Origin: Bacteroidota bacterium
GTDB lineage: Bacteria > Bacteroidota > Bacteroidia > UKL13-3
Assembly: GCA_947449515.1 (NCBI GenBank)
Contig: CANFSD010000122.1
Location: 1-5,603 of the forward strand
DNA: 5,603 nt
Direction of reading: 5' to 3'
Positions 1-5,603 of this stretch are shown here, in pieces (within the stretch, counting starts at the first letter, position 1; each line of letters opens with the position of its first letter). The position numbers and the translations under genes were made by a program. The notes under the pieces were generated by a model. That model worked only from the letters and a program-made list of their open reading frames with translations. It ran no database searches and had not been told where the DNA came from.

Positions 1-2589
1 TTATTGGTTTTCGGTTCGAACCAAAGCTATGCCATCAATGCACCAGTTAATAATAGCCCTGCAAATGGATCGTCTTTCAGTAAATTTGATATTTTTATAT
101 ATGTAAATGCTGTAACAGGGGCAAAGGGTTACCAATTTCAAATTGATACCCTTAGTAGTTTTAATAGTTTAGGTTTATTTAAGGATACAACCCAAAACCA
201 ATATGTTTATTCGCCTTTATTGAAAATTGGAAAAACTTATTTTTGGCGTGCACGTGCCTACTCTGGTGTTGATACATCGGCATGGTCTGCCATTTGGTCG
301 TTTACTGCCACAAATGCTGTGCAAACTTTAAACTCTCCAGCCAATAACACCACTGGCCCAATTGTACTTTTACGTCCAATGTCTTCAAGCAGTTTGGCTG
401 CTGTCAATTATATAATTGAAGCAGATACCAACGTAAATTTAAATTCTCCAATTAAAGTTGTTAGAAACCAAAGCAATACCAATTTTACCGATTCAGTATT
501 GTTTGGTTACGGCAGAAATTTATACTGGCGCGCCAAATCTTACAGCAGTTATGGCGATACTTTCCAATGGTCGGGAATTTATAAATATACCATCCATACA
601 CAACCTACATTAAATGGAAACCCAAGCACCTTATTAATGGTTGACCCAAAAATAACTCCCAATTGGACCAATGTTGGCTTGTCTAGCATTCACCTGCAGC
701 TAGATACTACTATGAGTTACAATACGGCGCGATTAATTGATCATATAATTCCTCCAGGTTACAATGCCGATACCATTTATAATTTATTTTTTGGCAAGGA
801 TTACTTCTATCGCATTCGTTGCGAATACCAAGGAAAAGTATCAACATGGTCGTTTAATCAACCAATTAGGGTAAAGACAAATGGGTATCTAAGCTCGCCT
901 ACAAATGGCTCAACTGTATACGGACTAACCACAAACTTCGGTTGGAGCGCATTAAATGGAACCAAATACCATTTCATACTATTTGGTGATTCTGCCGAAA
1001 CAATTGTGCTAAAAGATACCATTACCAATATTGGGAATTATAGCTATAAAAATGAATTAAAGTTAAATAAATGGTACCACTATAAGGTAACGTATTTTCA
1101 CGATTTAGATGCAGCAAGCACCCTCACAGCTTACTTTAAAACATACACTGGCATGGTAAATTTAGGCGCACCCTATGCCAATGCTACCAATTTTTCTGTC
1201 CGTCCACGCTTGAATTTTAGAAAACAAACTTGGGGCACAGGTTATATCATGGAAATAGATACTGGTTCCGTTTTTACAAGCGTTCACAGTCCATACTATA
1301 TTCGTATAATTGATAGTTTTTCTTATGATGGTTCTTATTACCATTACAAGGATACTTCTTTGTTATACGGACAAAAATATGTTTGGCGAGTTGCTGCCTT
1401 AATGGGAGCAGATACAGCCGAAGCAACAACCAGTAATTTTACCACAGCAGCTTATCCTGTTAATTATTTTCCTCCCAATAATTATATTGGAACAGGAACT
1501 TCTACCAATGGTTTGGTAACTGGAATTACTGGCTCAAACTGGATTCAATGGGAATTAGATTCAACACTAAATTTCAATTCCCCACTCAGAATTAGTGGAA
1601 CAGATCCACATGTTCCAGATGGTTTTACCCCAGCCTATGTTGGGCTTAATTTTAGCCCCGACTTAAATTTTGAAACCAAATATTATTGGCATGCACGATG
1701 CATCAATAATGTGGATACAGGGAATTGGGGCAATGCATTTAACTTTTTAACCACCCAACCTGTTTGGGCTATCAATCCTTTAAATGGGGCAAGCAATATT
1801 GCTACCAGCGTAAACTTGCAATGGGGTGTTCAAGGAAGCACCTCTGAATTATTATTCCAATACCAAGCGAGTAAAGACTCCAATTTTATTGGAACCCCAA
1901 TTATGTCTTTGGCTGCAAATGCGTCACCAAATGCCACTATCAGTTGCCAATATGCTACAAAATATTTTTGGCGTGCCCGTGCCATCAACGCCAAAGACAC
2001 CAGTAATTGGTCGCCCACTTTTAATTTTACTACACAAAACCCTCCTGCAATTGCAAGACCCCAATTGTTATTGCCCGTTAATGGTGTAATCAATGTTAAA
2101 CTTGGAGATATTACCTTGGTTTGGTCTGCAGTAAGTAATGCTTTTAGTTATGATGTACAGGTTTCTGATACTTCTGATTTTACTACTATTGTAGCCTCTG
2201 GAACAACTGCCGGCACTTCAAGTATCTTCACTGGCGCCACCAAACAAAAAACATATTATTGGCGTGTGCGTGGCAGAATATTGGATTATTTTGGACCTTG
2301 GTCTTATACATCAACTTTTAAAACAGGTGTGCCCAGTGGGATAGAAGACTTGGTTCAAGTTACCAATACATTGGTTTATCCAAACCCAAGCTCATCATCT
2401 TTCACAATTAGCAGAAGTGGAAACTTCAGCTTTCAAGTATATTCAAGTGAAGGCAAATTTGTTTTCGGTTCGAACCAAAATATAGATATGGCTAGGGTAG
2501 AGGTGCAAAATTGGCCTGCAGGTTTATATTTAATTTTGATAGAACAAGACGGTAAAACCATGACCCAAAGGCTACAAGTAAATAAATAA
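1..2589 (+). CDS. Secreted multi-module Fn3-like surface protein with T9SS type A sorting domain (5' end missing)
   Basis: The reading frame is open to the left edge, so the gene starts outside the window; a TTG at base 4 could be read as a start but is probably internal. Residues here count from that TTG. The first visible residues (LLVFGSNQSYA, then INAP) look like the end of a signal peptide with an S-x-A cleavage site, so perhaps only 15-20 codons are missing. Residues about 18-774 form eight degenerate fibronectin-III-like modules, most ending in a Y-x-W-R-x-R...W-S...F-T-T pattern. Residues about 787-861 match a type A sorting domain: VYPNPSSSSFTI, then a G-K turn, then PAGLYLILI and a basic tail. 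Proteins with this domain cross the outer membrane by T9SS and are released or anchored on the cell surface. I see no catalytic domain. An adhesive or structural role is plausible but is inference. The sorting call is strong; the function is unknown. Confidence 0.9.
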   Translation, partial: LLVFGSNQSYAINAPVNNSPANGSSFSKFDIFIYVNAVTGAKGYQFQIDTLSSFNSLGLFKDTTQNQYVYSPLLKIGKTYFWRARAYSGVDTSAWSAIWSFTATNAVQTLNSPANNTTGPIVLLRPMSSSSLAAVNYIIEADTNVNLNSPIKVVRNQSNTNFTDSVLFGYGRNLYWRAKSYSSYGDTFQWSGIYKYTIHTQPTLNGNPSTLLMVDPKITPNWTNVGLSSIHLQLDTTMSYNTARLIDHIIPPGYNADTIYNLFFGKDYFYRIRCEYQGKVSTWSFNQPIRVKTNGYLSSPTNGSTVYGLTTNFGWSALNGTKYHFILFGDSAETIVLKDTITNIGNYSYKNELKLNKWYHYKVTYFHDLDAASTLTAYFKTYTGMVNLGAPYANATNFSVRPRLNFRKQTWGTGYIMEIDTGSVFTSVHSPYYIRIIDSFSYDGSYYHYKDTSLLYGQKYVWRVAALMGADTAEATTSNFTTAAYPVNYFPPNNYIGTGTSTNGLVTGITGSNWIQWELDSTLNFNSPLRISGTDPHVPDGFTPAYVGLNFSPDLNFETKYYWHARCINNVDTGNWGNAFNFLTTQPVWAINPLNGASNIATSVNLQWGVQGSTSELLFQYQASKDSNFIGTPIMSLAANASPNATISCQYATKYFWRARAINAKDTSNWSPTFNFTTQNPPAIARPQLLLPVNGVINVKLGDITLVWSAVSNAFSYDVQVSDTSDFTTIVASGTTAGTSSIFTGATKQKTYYWRVRGRILDYFGPWSYTSTFKTGVPSGIEDLVQVTNTLVYPNPSSSSFTISRSGNFSFQVYSSEGKFVFGSNQNIDMARVEVQNWPAGLYLILIEQDGKTMTQRLQVNK
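7..25 (+). repeat. 19-base direct repeat, copy 1 (near signal-peptide end)
   Basis: The string gttttcggttcgaaccaaa occurs here and again at 2461-2479, both times in the same reading frame and encoding V-F-G-S-N-Q. It contains the perfect 10-base palindrome ggttcgaacc at 13-22. The match stops at base 6 on the left and base 26 on the right, so it is exactly 19 bases long. Confidence 0.9.
55..2325 (+). repeat. Eight tandem fibronectin-III-like modules (coding repeat array)
   Basis: Approximate module limits, counted from the TTG at base 4, are residues 18-102, 108-198, 201-291, 294-381, 385-481, 484-584, 587-677 and 684-774. Each carries an early strand of the type x-Q-x-D-T/S...F (for example FQIDTLSSF, MEIDTGSVF, WELDSTLNF, VQVSDTSDF). 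Most also carry a late strand such as YFWRARA, LYWRAKS, YVWRVAA, YYWHARC or YYWRVRG, followed by W-S or W-G and F-T-T. Modules 3 and 4 are the most diverged, with YFYRIRC and YHYKVTY in the late strand. Modules 1 and 7 are the closest pair and share the 14-base string tatttttggcgtgc at 238-251 and 1963-1976. The rest differ widely in DNA, so the array looks old apart from possible local exchange. Assignment to Fn3 rests on the motif pattern only. Confidence 0.75.
2362..2586 (+). other. T9SS type A (Por) C-terminal sorting domain coding segment
   Basis: The last 75 or so residues have the layout of type A sorting domains: an opening VYPNP motif, a short strand (FTISRSG), a strand and turn (FQVYSSEGKFV), a hydrophobic and acidic strand (MARVEVQNW), the PAGLYLILI strand, and a K-T-M-T-Q-R-L-Q-V tail. 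In this family the domain is recognised by the T9SS translocon and is usually removed by a sortase-like peptidase after export. The match is by motif order, with no search behind it. Confidence 0.88.
2461..2479 (+). repeat. 19-base direct repeat, copy 2 (inside the sorting domain)
   Basis: This is an exact match to bases 7-25, lying 2454 bases (818 codons) downstream and in frame. Its palindromic core ggttcgaacc is at 2467-2476. It encodes V-F-G-S-N-Q in the middle of the sorting domain, just after the S-S-E-G-K turn. Confidence 0.9.
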
Positions 2590-2600
2590 ACAAACACTTG

Positions 2601-2634
2601 TTAATACTTTCTTTTGGTGGGTATTAATTGTTTT
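2601..2634 (+). terminator. Candidate weak terminator after the surface-protein gene
   Basis: A perfect 7-bp inverted repeat, ttaatac (2601-2607) and gtattaa (2621-2627), encloses a 13-base loop and is followed by ttgtttt (2628-2634). It begins 11 bases after the stop codon, a fitting place for a terminator. The stem is AT-rich and so of low stability, and its loop contains the proposed -33 element of the carA promoter. The call is therefore tentative. Confidence 0.4.
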
Positions 2635-2644
2635 CCTAGATTTG
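2613..2644 (+). promoter_or_regulatory. Predicted Bacteroidota-type promoter for carA
   Basis: TTTG at 2613-2616 and TAGATTTG at 2637-2644 are separated by 20 bases. This fits the Bacteroidota consensus of a -33 TTTG and a -7 TAnnTTTG box, and all fixed positions of the -7 box match. Transcription would start near 2649-2652, leaving a leader of only about 10-13 bases before the carA TTG codon. The promoter probably drives carA, eno and the division gene together. Confidence 0.55.
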
Positions 2645-2654
2645 CTCAAATCTA
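2637..2654. promoter_or_regulatory. Perfect palindrome over the carA -7 box (candidate operator or leader hairpin)
   Basis: The arms tagattt (2637-2643) and aaatcta (2648-2654) are perfectly complementary around a 4-base centre, gctc. The left arm is the -7 box itself, and the right arm covers the predicted transcription start, ending 7 bases before the carA start codon. As DNA it has the symmetry of a repressor site. As RNA, which needs a start further upstream, it would fold next to the start codon. No T tract follows, so it is not a terminator. Confidence 0.45.
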
Positions 2655-2661
2655 AACTACT

Positions 2662-3762
2662 TTGAACCGATCAGTCAATAAGTTTCCGGCCACCTTGCTT
2701 TTAGCAGATGGTACGGTATTCACAGGAACTTCCATAGGGAAAATAGGTTCCACCACAGGAGAAATTTGTTTTAATACCGGCATGACAGGCTACCAAGAGA
2801 TCTTTACTGATCCTAGTTATACTGGTCAAATTTTGGTTCAAACCAATGTACATATTGGTAACTATGGTATAAACCATATTGAACAAGAATCAAACACCAT
2901 TAAAATTGCTGGTTTGGTTTGCAAAAATTTCAATGTTCCCTATTCACGCAAACAAGCAGATCAATCTGTACAAGAATATTTTGCTTTAAACAATATTGTT
3001 GGAATTACAGACATTGACACCCGTGAGTTGGTTCGTCATGTAAGAAGTAAAGGTGCCATGAACGCAATTATTTCTTCAGAAAATAAAACCATCGACGAAT
3101 TAAAAGCTGAATTAGCTGCCGTACCTTCCATGGAAGGATTAGAATTGTCTAGTACCGTTTCTACACAAGAAACCTATTATATGGGTGATCCAAATTCAGA
3201 AAAGCGTGTAGCAGTTTTGGATTTAGGCGTAAAGCAAAATATCTTAAGATGTTTAACTGAACGTGGCGCCTACCTGGCAGTTTATAATTGTAAATCTACT
3301 TTTGAAGACATGATGGCATTTAAGCCAAATGGTTTTATGATTAGCAACGGTCCTGGCGACCCAGCAGTTATGCCTTATGCAGTTGATACCGTGAAAAAAA
3401 TTGTGGATGCAAATATTCCATTATTTGGCATCTGTTTAGGTCACCAAATGTTGGCAGAATCTCAAGGACTAAAAACCTTTAAAATGTTTAATGGGCACAG
3501 AGGCTTAAACCATCCTGTTAAAAATATCATCACCGGGAAATGTGAAGTAACATCTCAAAACCATGGTTTTGGTGTAAGTATGGATGAAACCCTTAACCAT
3601 CCAACCGTTGAATTAACCCACGTTAATTTAAATGATAATACCGTAGAAGGAATTAGAATTAAAAACAAAAAAGCGTTTTCAGTTCAATACCATCCAGAAG
3701 CCGCACCAGGTCCAGAAGATAGCCGCTATTTATTTGATGATTTTATAGCAATGATGGCTTAA
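2662..3762 (+). CDS. carA: Carbamoyl-phosphate synthase, small (glutaminase) subunit
   Basis: This cytoplasmic subunit hydrolyses glutamine and passes ammonia to CarB, which makes carbamoyl phosphate for pyrimidine and arginine synthesis. At 366 residues it is close to the usual 360-385. The N-terminal domain (about 9-140) shows TTGEICFNTGMTGYQEIFTD at 31-50 and GITDIDTRELVRHVRSKGAM at 114-133. The class I glutamine amidotransferase domain (about 182-363) has SNGPGDP at 228-234, the nucleophile Cys258 in GICLGHQ, NGHRGLNHPV at 277-286, and His344 and Glu346 in QYHPE, so the triad is complete. The start is TTG: an in-frame TAA at 2653-2655 blocks extension, and the next in-frame ATG lies about 40 codons in, inside the conserved domain. 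A second TTG at codon 12 would remove part of the first strand and is less likely. There is no Shine-Dalgarno sequence. carB is not in the window. The gene lies 56 bases before eno. Confidence 0.96.
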   Translation: MNRSVNKFPATLLLADGTVFTGTSIGKIGSTTGEICFNTGMTGYQEIFTDPSYTGQILVQTNVHIGNYGINHIEQESNTIKIAGLVCKNFNVPYSRKQADQSVQEYFALNNIVGITDIDTRELVRHVRSKGAMNAIISSENKTIDELKAELAAVPSMEGLELSSTVSTQETYYMGDPNSEKRVAVLDLGVKQNILRCLTERGAYLAVYNCKSTFEDMMAFKPNGFMISNGPGDPAVMPYAVDTVKKIVDANIPLFGICLGHQMLAESQGLKTFKMFNGHRGLNHPVKNIITGKCEVTSQNHGFGVSMDETLNHPTVELTHVNLNDNTVEGIRIKNKKAFSVQYHPEAAPGPEDSRYLFDDFIAMMA

Positions 3763-3818
3763 TTAAAATTTCAAATTTGATTCAAAAAATAATATTCACC
3801 CTTTAGTAATTTAGTATT

Positions 3819-5108
3819 ATGAGCGCAATTATCAATATCCATGCCCGTCAAATTTTGGATTCTCGTGGCAATCCAACAGTAGAAGTTGAAGTATTAACGG
3901 AAGGTGGAGCAATGGGTAGGGCAGCAGTGCCTTCTGGCGCATCTACTGGAATTCACGAAGCTGTTGAATTACGTGATGGTGTTAGTCATTTGTATTTAGG
4001 CAAAGGTGTTTTAAAAGCTGTTCAAAACGTAAATACCGAAATCAATGATAAATTGATGGGATTGGATGTATTTGAACAAAATGAAATTGACCATCAAATG
4101 ATTGCGCTTGATGGTACAGATAACAAAGGAAGATTAGGCGCAAATGCAATTCTTGCCGTTTCATTGGCCTGCGCAAAGGCTGCGGCAATTGAAGCAGATA
4201 TGCCTTTGTACCGCTATGTGGGTGGTGTGAATGCAAATACCCTACCCATTCCATTAATGAATATATTAAATGGTGGATCGCATGCAGATAATTGCATCGA
4301 CTTCCAAGAATTCATGATTGTGCCAACCAATGCAAATACTTTTAGTGAATCATTGCAAATGGGAACTTCAGTTTTCCATCACTTAAAAGCCGTATTAAAG
4401 AAAAAAGGATACAGCACCAATGTGGGTGATGAAGGTGGTTTTGCACCAAATATTCAATCAAATGAAGAAGCAATTGAAACAGTTTTAACTGCTATTGAAG
4501 CAGCAGGATACAAACCAGGTAAAGATATTTACATTGCTATGGATGCTGCAACCAGCGAGTTCTGGGACGAGAAAAAAGGCATGTATATTTTCAAGAAATC
4601 TGATAAGCGCGAAATGACGCCAAGTCAAATGGTAGCTTATTGGACAGAATGGGTTAACAAATACCCAATTATCTCTATTGAAGATGGCTGTGCAGAAGAC
4701 GATTGGCAAGGTTGGGCAGAATTAACCAAAGCTATTGGTAATAAATGTCAATTGGTGGGCGACGATCTTTTTGTAACCAATGTGAAGCGTTTGAGTAAAG
4801 GCATTACAGAAAATATTGCCAATTCAATTTTAGTAAAAGTAAATCAAATTGGTTCATTAACAGAAACCATCAACGCGGTTAATATGGCTACCAGAGCTGG
4901 TTATACCAATATCATGAGTCATAGAAGTGGTGAAACAGAAGATACCACCATCGCAGATTTAGCAGTTGCTTTAAACAGCGGTCAAATTAAAACTGGTTCG
5001 GCAAGCAGAACAGATAGAATTGCTAAATACAACCAATTAATTCGCATCGAAGAAGAGCTAGGTAACAACGCCTATTTCCCTGGAAAAGAATTTAAATACG
5101 CCAAATAA
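3819..5108 (+). CDS. eno: Enolase (phosphopyruvate hydratase)
   Basis: Enolase interconverts 2-phosphoglycerate and phosphoenolpyruvate in glycolysis and gluconeogenesis; it is a cytoplasmic, Mg-dependent enzyme. The 429-residue length is normal. Key sites are present: the mobile loop SGASTGIHEAVELRDG (39-54), His155 in GGSHADN, Glu164 in DFQEF, the catalytic acid/base Glu205 in VGDEGGFAPN, Mg ligands Asp242, Glu288 and Asp315, and the catalytic base Lys340 in the signature ILVKVNQIGSLTET (337-350). SHRSGETED (367-375) and Lys391 complete the substrate pocket. The ATG start places the conserved I-x-x-I-x-A-R-Q-I-L-D-S-R-G-N-P-T opening at the usual distance. The 56-base gap after carA has no clear terminator or good promoter, so co-transcription with carA is likely. 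The next gene begins 5 bases after the stop. Nothing in the protein is unusual. Confidence 0.98.
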   Translation: MSAIINIHARQILDSRGNPTVEVEVLTEGGAMGRAAVPSGASTGIHEAVELRDGVSHLYLGKGVLKAVQNVNTEINDKLMGLDVFEQNEIDHQMIALDGTDNKGRLGANAILAVSLACAKAAAIEADMPLYRYVGGVNANTLPIPLMNILNGGSHADNCIDFQEFMIVPTNANTFSESLQMGTSVFHHLKAVLKKKGYSTNVGDEGGFAPNIQSNEEAIETVLTAIEAAGYKPGKDIYIAMDAATSEFWDEKKGMYIFKKSDKREMTPSQMVAYWTEWVNKYPIISIEDGCAEDDWQGWAELTKAIGNKCQLVGDDLFVTNVKRLSKGITENIANSILVKVNQIGSLTETINAVNMATRAGYTNIMSHRSGETEDTTIADLAVALNSGQIKTGSASRTDRIAKYNQLIRIEEELGNNAYFPGKEFKYAK

Positions 5109-5113
5109 ATTTT

Positions 5114-5431
5114 ATGGCAATGCGCTTGAACCCCAAATTTATCAAGGCTGTTAGAAATAAATATTTTCTAACGGCCATGGCATTTTTGTTTTTGCTCTTG
5201 GTGAATGAACGCAACAGTATTTTCGACCAAGTTCAATACCGCAAAGACCTAAAGGAAGTTCAGCAGAAATACGATTACTACCAAAAAGAAATCCAAAAGG
5301 TTAAGAAAGAGAAAGAGGAGTTGTTTGGCAACCGCAAAAACATCGAAAAATTTGCACGTGAGAAATACCTTATGAAAGCAGATAATGAAGATATTTTTGT
5401 AATGATTGAAGAAGATACCGAAAAGGAATAA
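5114..5431 (+). CDS. FtsB/DivIC-family septum formation initiator protein
   Basis: This is a small bitopic membrane protein of 105 residues, typical for the family. A basic N-terminus (K8, K11, R14, K16) precedes one membrane segment at about 17-31 (YFLTAMAFLFLLLV), giving an N-in, C-out topology. A charged coiled coil follows at about 38-72 (QYRKDLKEVQQKYDYYQKEI and on). The family's closing motif is NIEKFAREKYLMKADNEDIF (76-95), and the tail is acidic. Relatives bind FtsL/FtsQ-type partners and help recruit or activate septal cell-wall synthesis. The ATG at 5114 is 5 bases after the eno stop, so translation is probably coupled to eno; a second ATG at 5120 would give nearly the same protein. 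There is no Shine-Dalgarno sequence. It appears to be the last gene before the terminator at 5461. FtsB and DivIC cannot be told apart here, so no symbol is given. Confidence 0.88.
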   Translation: MAMRLNPKFIKAVRNKYFLTAMAFLFLLLVNERNSIFDQVQYRKDLKEVQQKYDYYQKEIQKVKKEKEELFGNRKNIEKFAREKYLMKADNEDIFVMIEEDTEKE

Positions 5432-5460
5432 TTTCTACAAACCATTTAATGAATTCAATA

Positions 5461-5492
5461 AAAAAAGCCCTCACTTTCGTAAGGGCTTTTTT
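5461..5492. terminator. Bidirectional Rho-independent terminator between the division gene and tRNA-His
   Basis: A run of A (5460-5466) leads into gccct (5467-5471), a 10-base loop region, agggc (5482-5486) and six T (5487-5492). The GC-rich 5-bp stem extends by A-T pairs on the outside and perhaps by an ac/gt pair inside the loop, after one mismatch. Read on + it ends in a U run after the division gene; read on - it ends in a U run just past the tRNA 3' end. It therefore serves both converging transcripts. Confidence 0.88.
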
Positions 5493-5493
5493 G

Positions 5494-5568
5494 GGTGGAA
5501 TACCGGGCTCGAACCGGCGACCTCCTGAACCACAATCAGGCGCTCTAACCAACTGAGCTAAAACCACC
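5494..5568 (-). tRNA. tRNA-His (anticodon GTG)
   Basis: Read on the minus strand, the gene folds into a full cloverleaf: D arm 5' strand gctc, anticodon stem cctga/tcagg with loop ttgtggt, a 5-base variable region, and T stem gccgg/ccggt with loop ttcgagc. The anticodon GTG lies at 5531-5533. The extra 5' G (G-1 at 5568) faces C73 at 5494, the hallmark of bacterial tRNA-His. CCA is not encoded, since the bases after C73 read CAA. In the acceptor stem, pairs 1-72 to 4-69 and 7-66 are canonical, but positions 5-68 and 6-67 are U opposite U (5563/5499 and 5562/5500). The T stem has one G-U pair (49-65). The identity is secure; whether the acceptor stem is normal for this lineage is open. Confidence 0.95.
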
Positions 5569-5580
5569 ATTTAAGGAGGG

Positions 5581-5588
5581 CAAATTTA
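5581..5588 (-). promoter_or_regulatory. Predicted -7 promoter box for tRNA-His
   Basis: The minus strand reads TAAATTTG here, matching the Bacteroidota TAnnTTTG -7 consensus at every fixed position, 12 bases upstream of the tRNA 5' end. The -33 TTTG would lie about 20 bases further upstream, just past the right edge of the window, so only half of the promoter can be judged. Confidence 0.5.
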
Positions 5589-5603
5589 GCAATTGGCGCG
5601 CAA

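Noticed and set aside
13..22. Resemblance of ggttcgaacc in the 19-base repeat to a tRNA T arm, and hence to an integrase attachment site
   Set aside because: The shared string with the tRNA-His T arm is only about 8 bases (cggttcga), both copies are in-frame codons of one gene, and no integrase or element boundary is present.
1826..2093. Overlapping 87-codon open frames on both strands inside the surface-protein gene
   Set aside because: They lie fully within a well-supported coding region in other frames, have no recognisable domain, and look like shadows. The same holds for the short minus-strand frames at 1162-1344, 2701-2886, 4042-4254 and 4485-4709.
3771..3780. Palindrome tcaaatttga between carA and eno
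   Set aside because: It is only 10 bases, AT-rich, has no loop for a stable hairpin and no T run. It is not convincing as a terminator or operator.
3776..3814. Possible separate promoter for eno (TTTG at 3776-3779, TAATTTAG at 3807-3814)
   Set aside because: The -7 candidate has one mismatch at a fixed position, the spacer is 27 bases, and the leader would be almost absent. The gap is AT-rich enough to give such matches by chance.
5370..5570. Minus-strand open frame of 66 codons (VVLAQLVRAPDCGSGGRR type)
   Set aside because: It is the translation of the tRNA-His gene followed by the terminator and the antisense of the division gene. This peptide pattern is a familiar false call over tRNA genes.
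5573..5579. Shine-Dalgarno-like aaggagg on the + strand near the right edge
   Set aside because: No ATG follows at a suitable distance before the window ends, it is the complement of the tRNA-His leader, and Bacteroidota genes generally do not use this signal.
1..5603. CRISPR array, insertion sequence, toxin-antitoxin or defence system
   Set aside because: There are no regularly spaced repeats, no transposase or nuclease reading frame and no terminal inverted repeats. Every protein frame of substance is accounted for by the four genes described.

Overview
The window looks like ordinary chromosomal DNA from a member of the phylum Bacteroidota. Four things point there. The first protein ends in a type IX secretion (T9SS) type A sorting domain. 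Candidate promoters follow the Bacteroidota pattern (TTTG, then TAnnTTTG). None of the protein genes has a Shine-Dalgarno sequence. The DNA is AT-rich, and carA lies next to eno, an arrangement I recall from this phylum. The genus cannot be fixed from the sequence alone.

Layout. Bases 1-2589 hold most of a large secreted protein on the + strand, made of about eight fibronectin-III-like modules plus the T9SS sorting domain. Its extreme 5' end lies outside the window, and the first visible residues look like the end of a signal peptide. A 72-base gap carries a weak terminator-like inverted repeat, then a good Bacteroidota-type promoter whose -7 box is one arm of a perfect palindrome. Next come carA (2662-3762, TTG start), eno (3819-5108) and a small FtsB/DivIC-family division protein (5114-5431). 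These are closely spaced on one strand and probably form one transcription unit. A hairpin with A and T tracts on its two sides (5461-5492) can end transcription in both directions. Converging on it from the minus strand is a tRNA-His gene (5494-5568) with its -7 promoter box at 5581-5588.

How the genes work together. The + strand cluster joins housekeeping functions: glutamine hydrolysis for carbamoyl phosphate (pyrimidines and arginine), the enolase step of glycolysis, and septum assembly. The upstream surface protein has no evident link to them and appears to have its own transcript.

I see no mobile element, CRISPR array, defence system or clearly undescribed system. The points most worth a second look are the palindrome over the carA promoter, two adjacent U-U oppositions in the tRNA-His acceptor stem, and an exact in-frame 19-base repeat at the two ends of the surface-protein gene.
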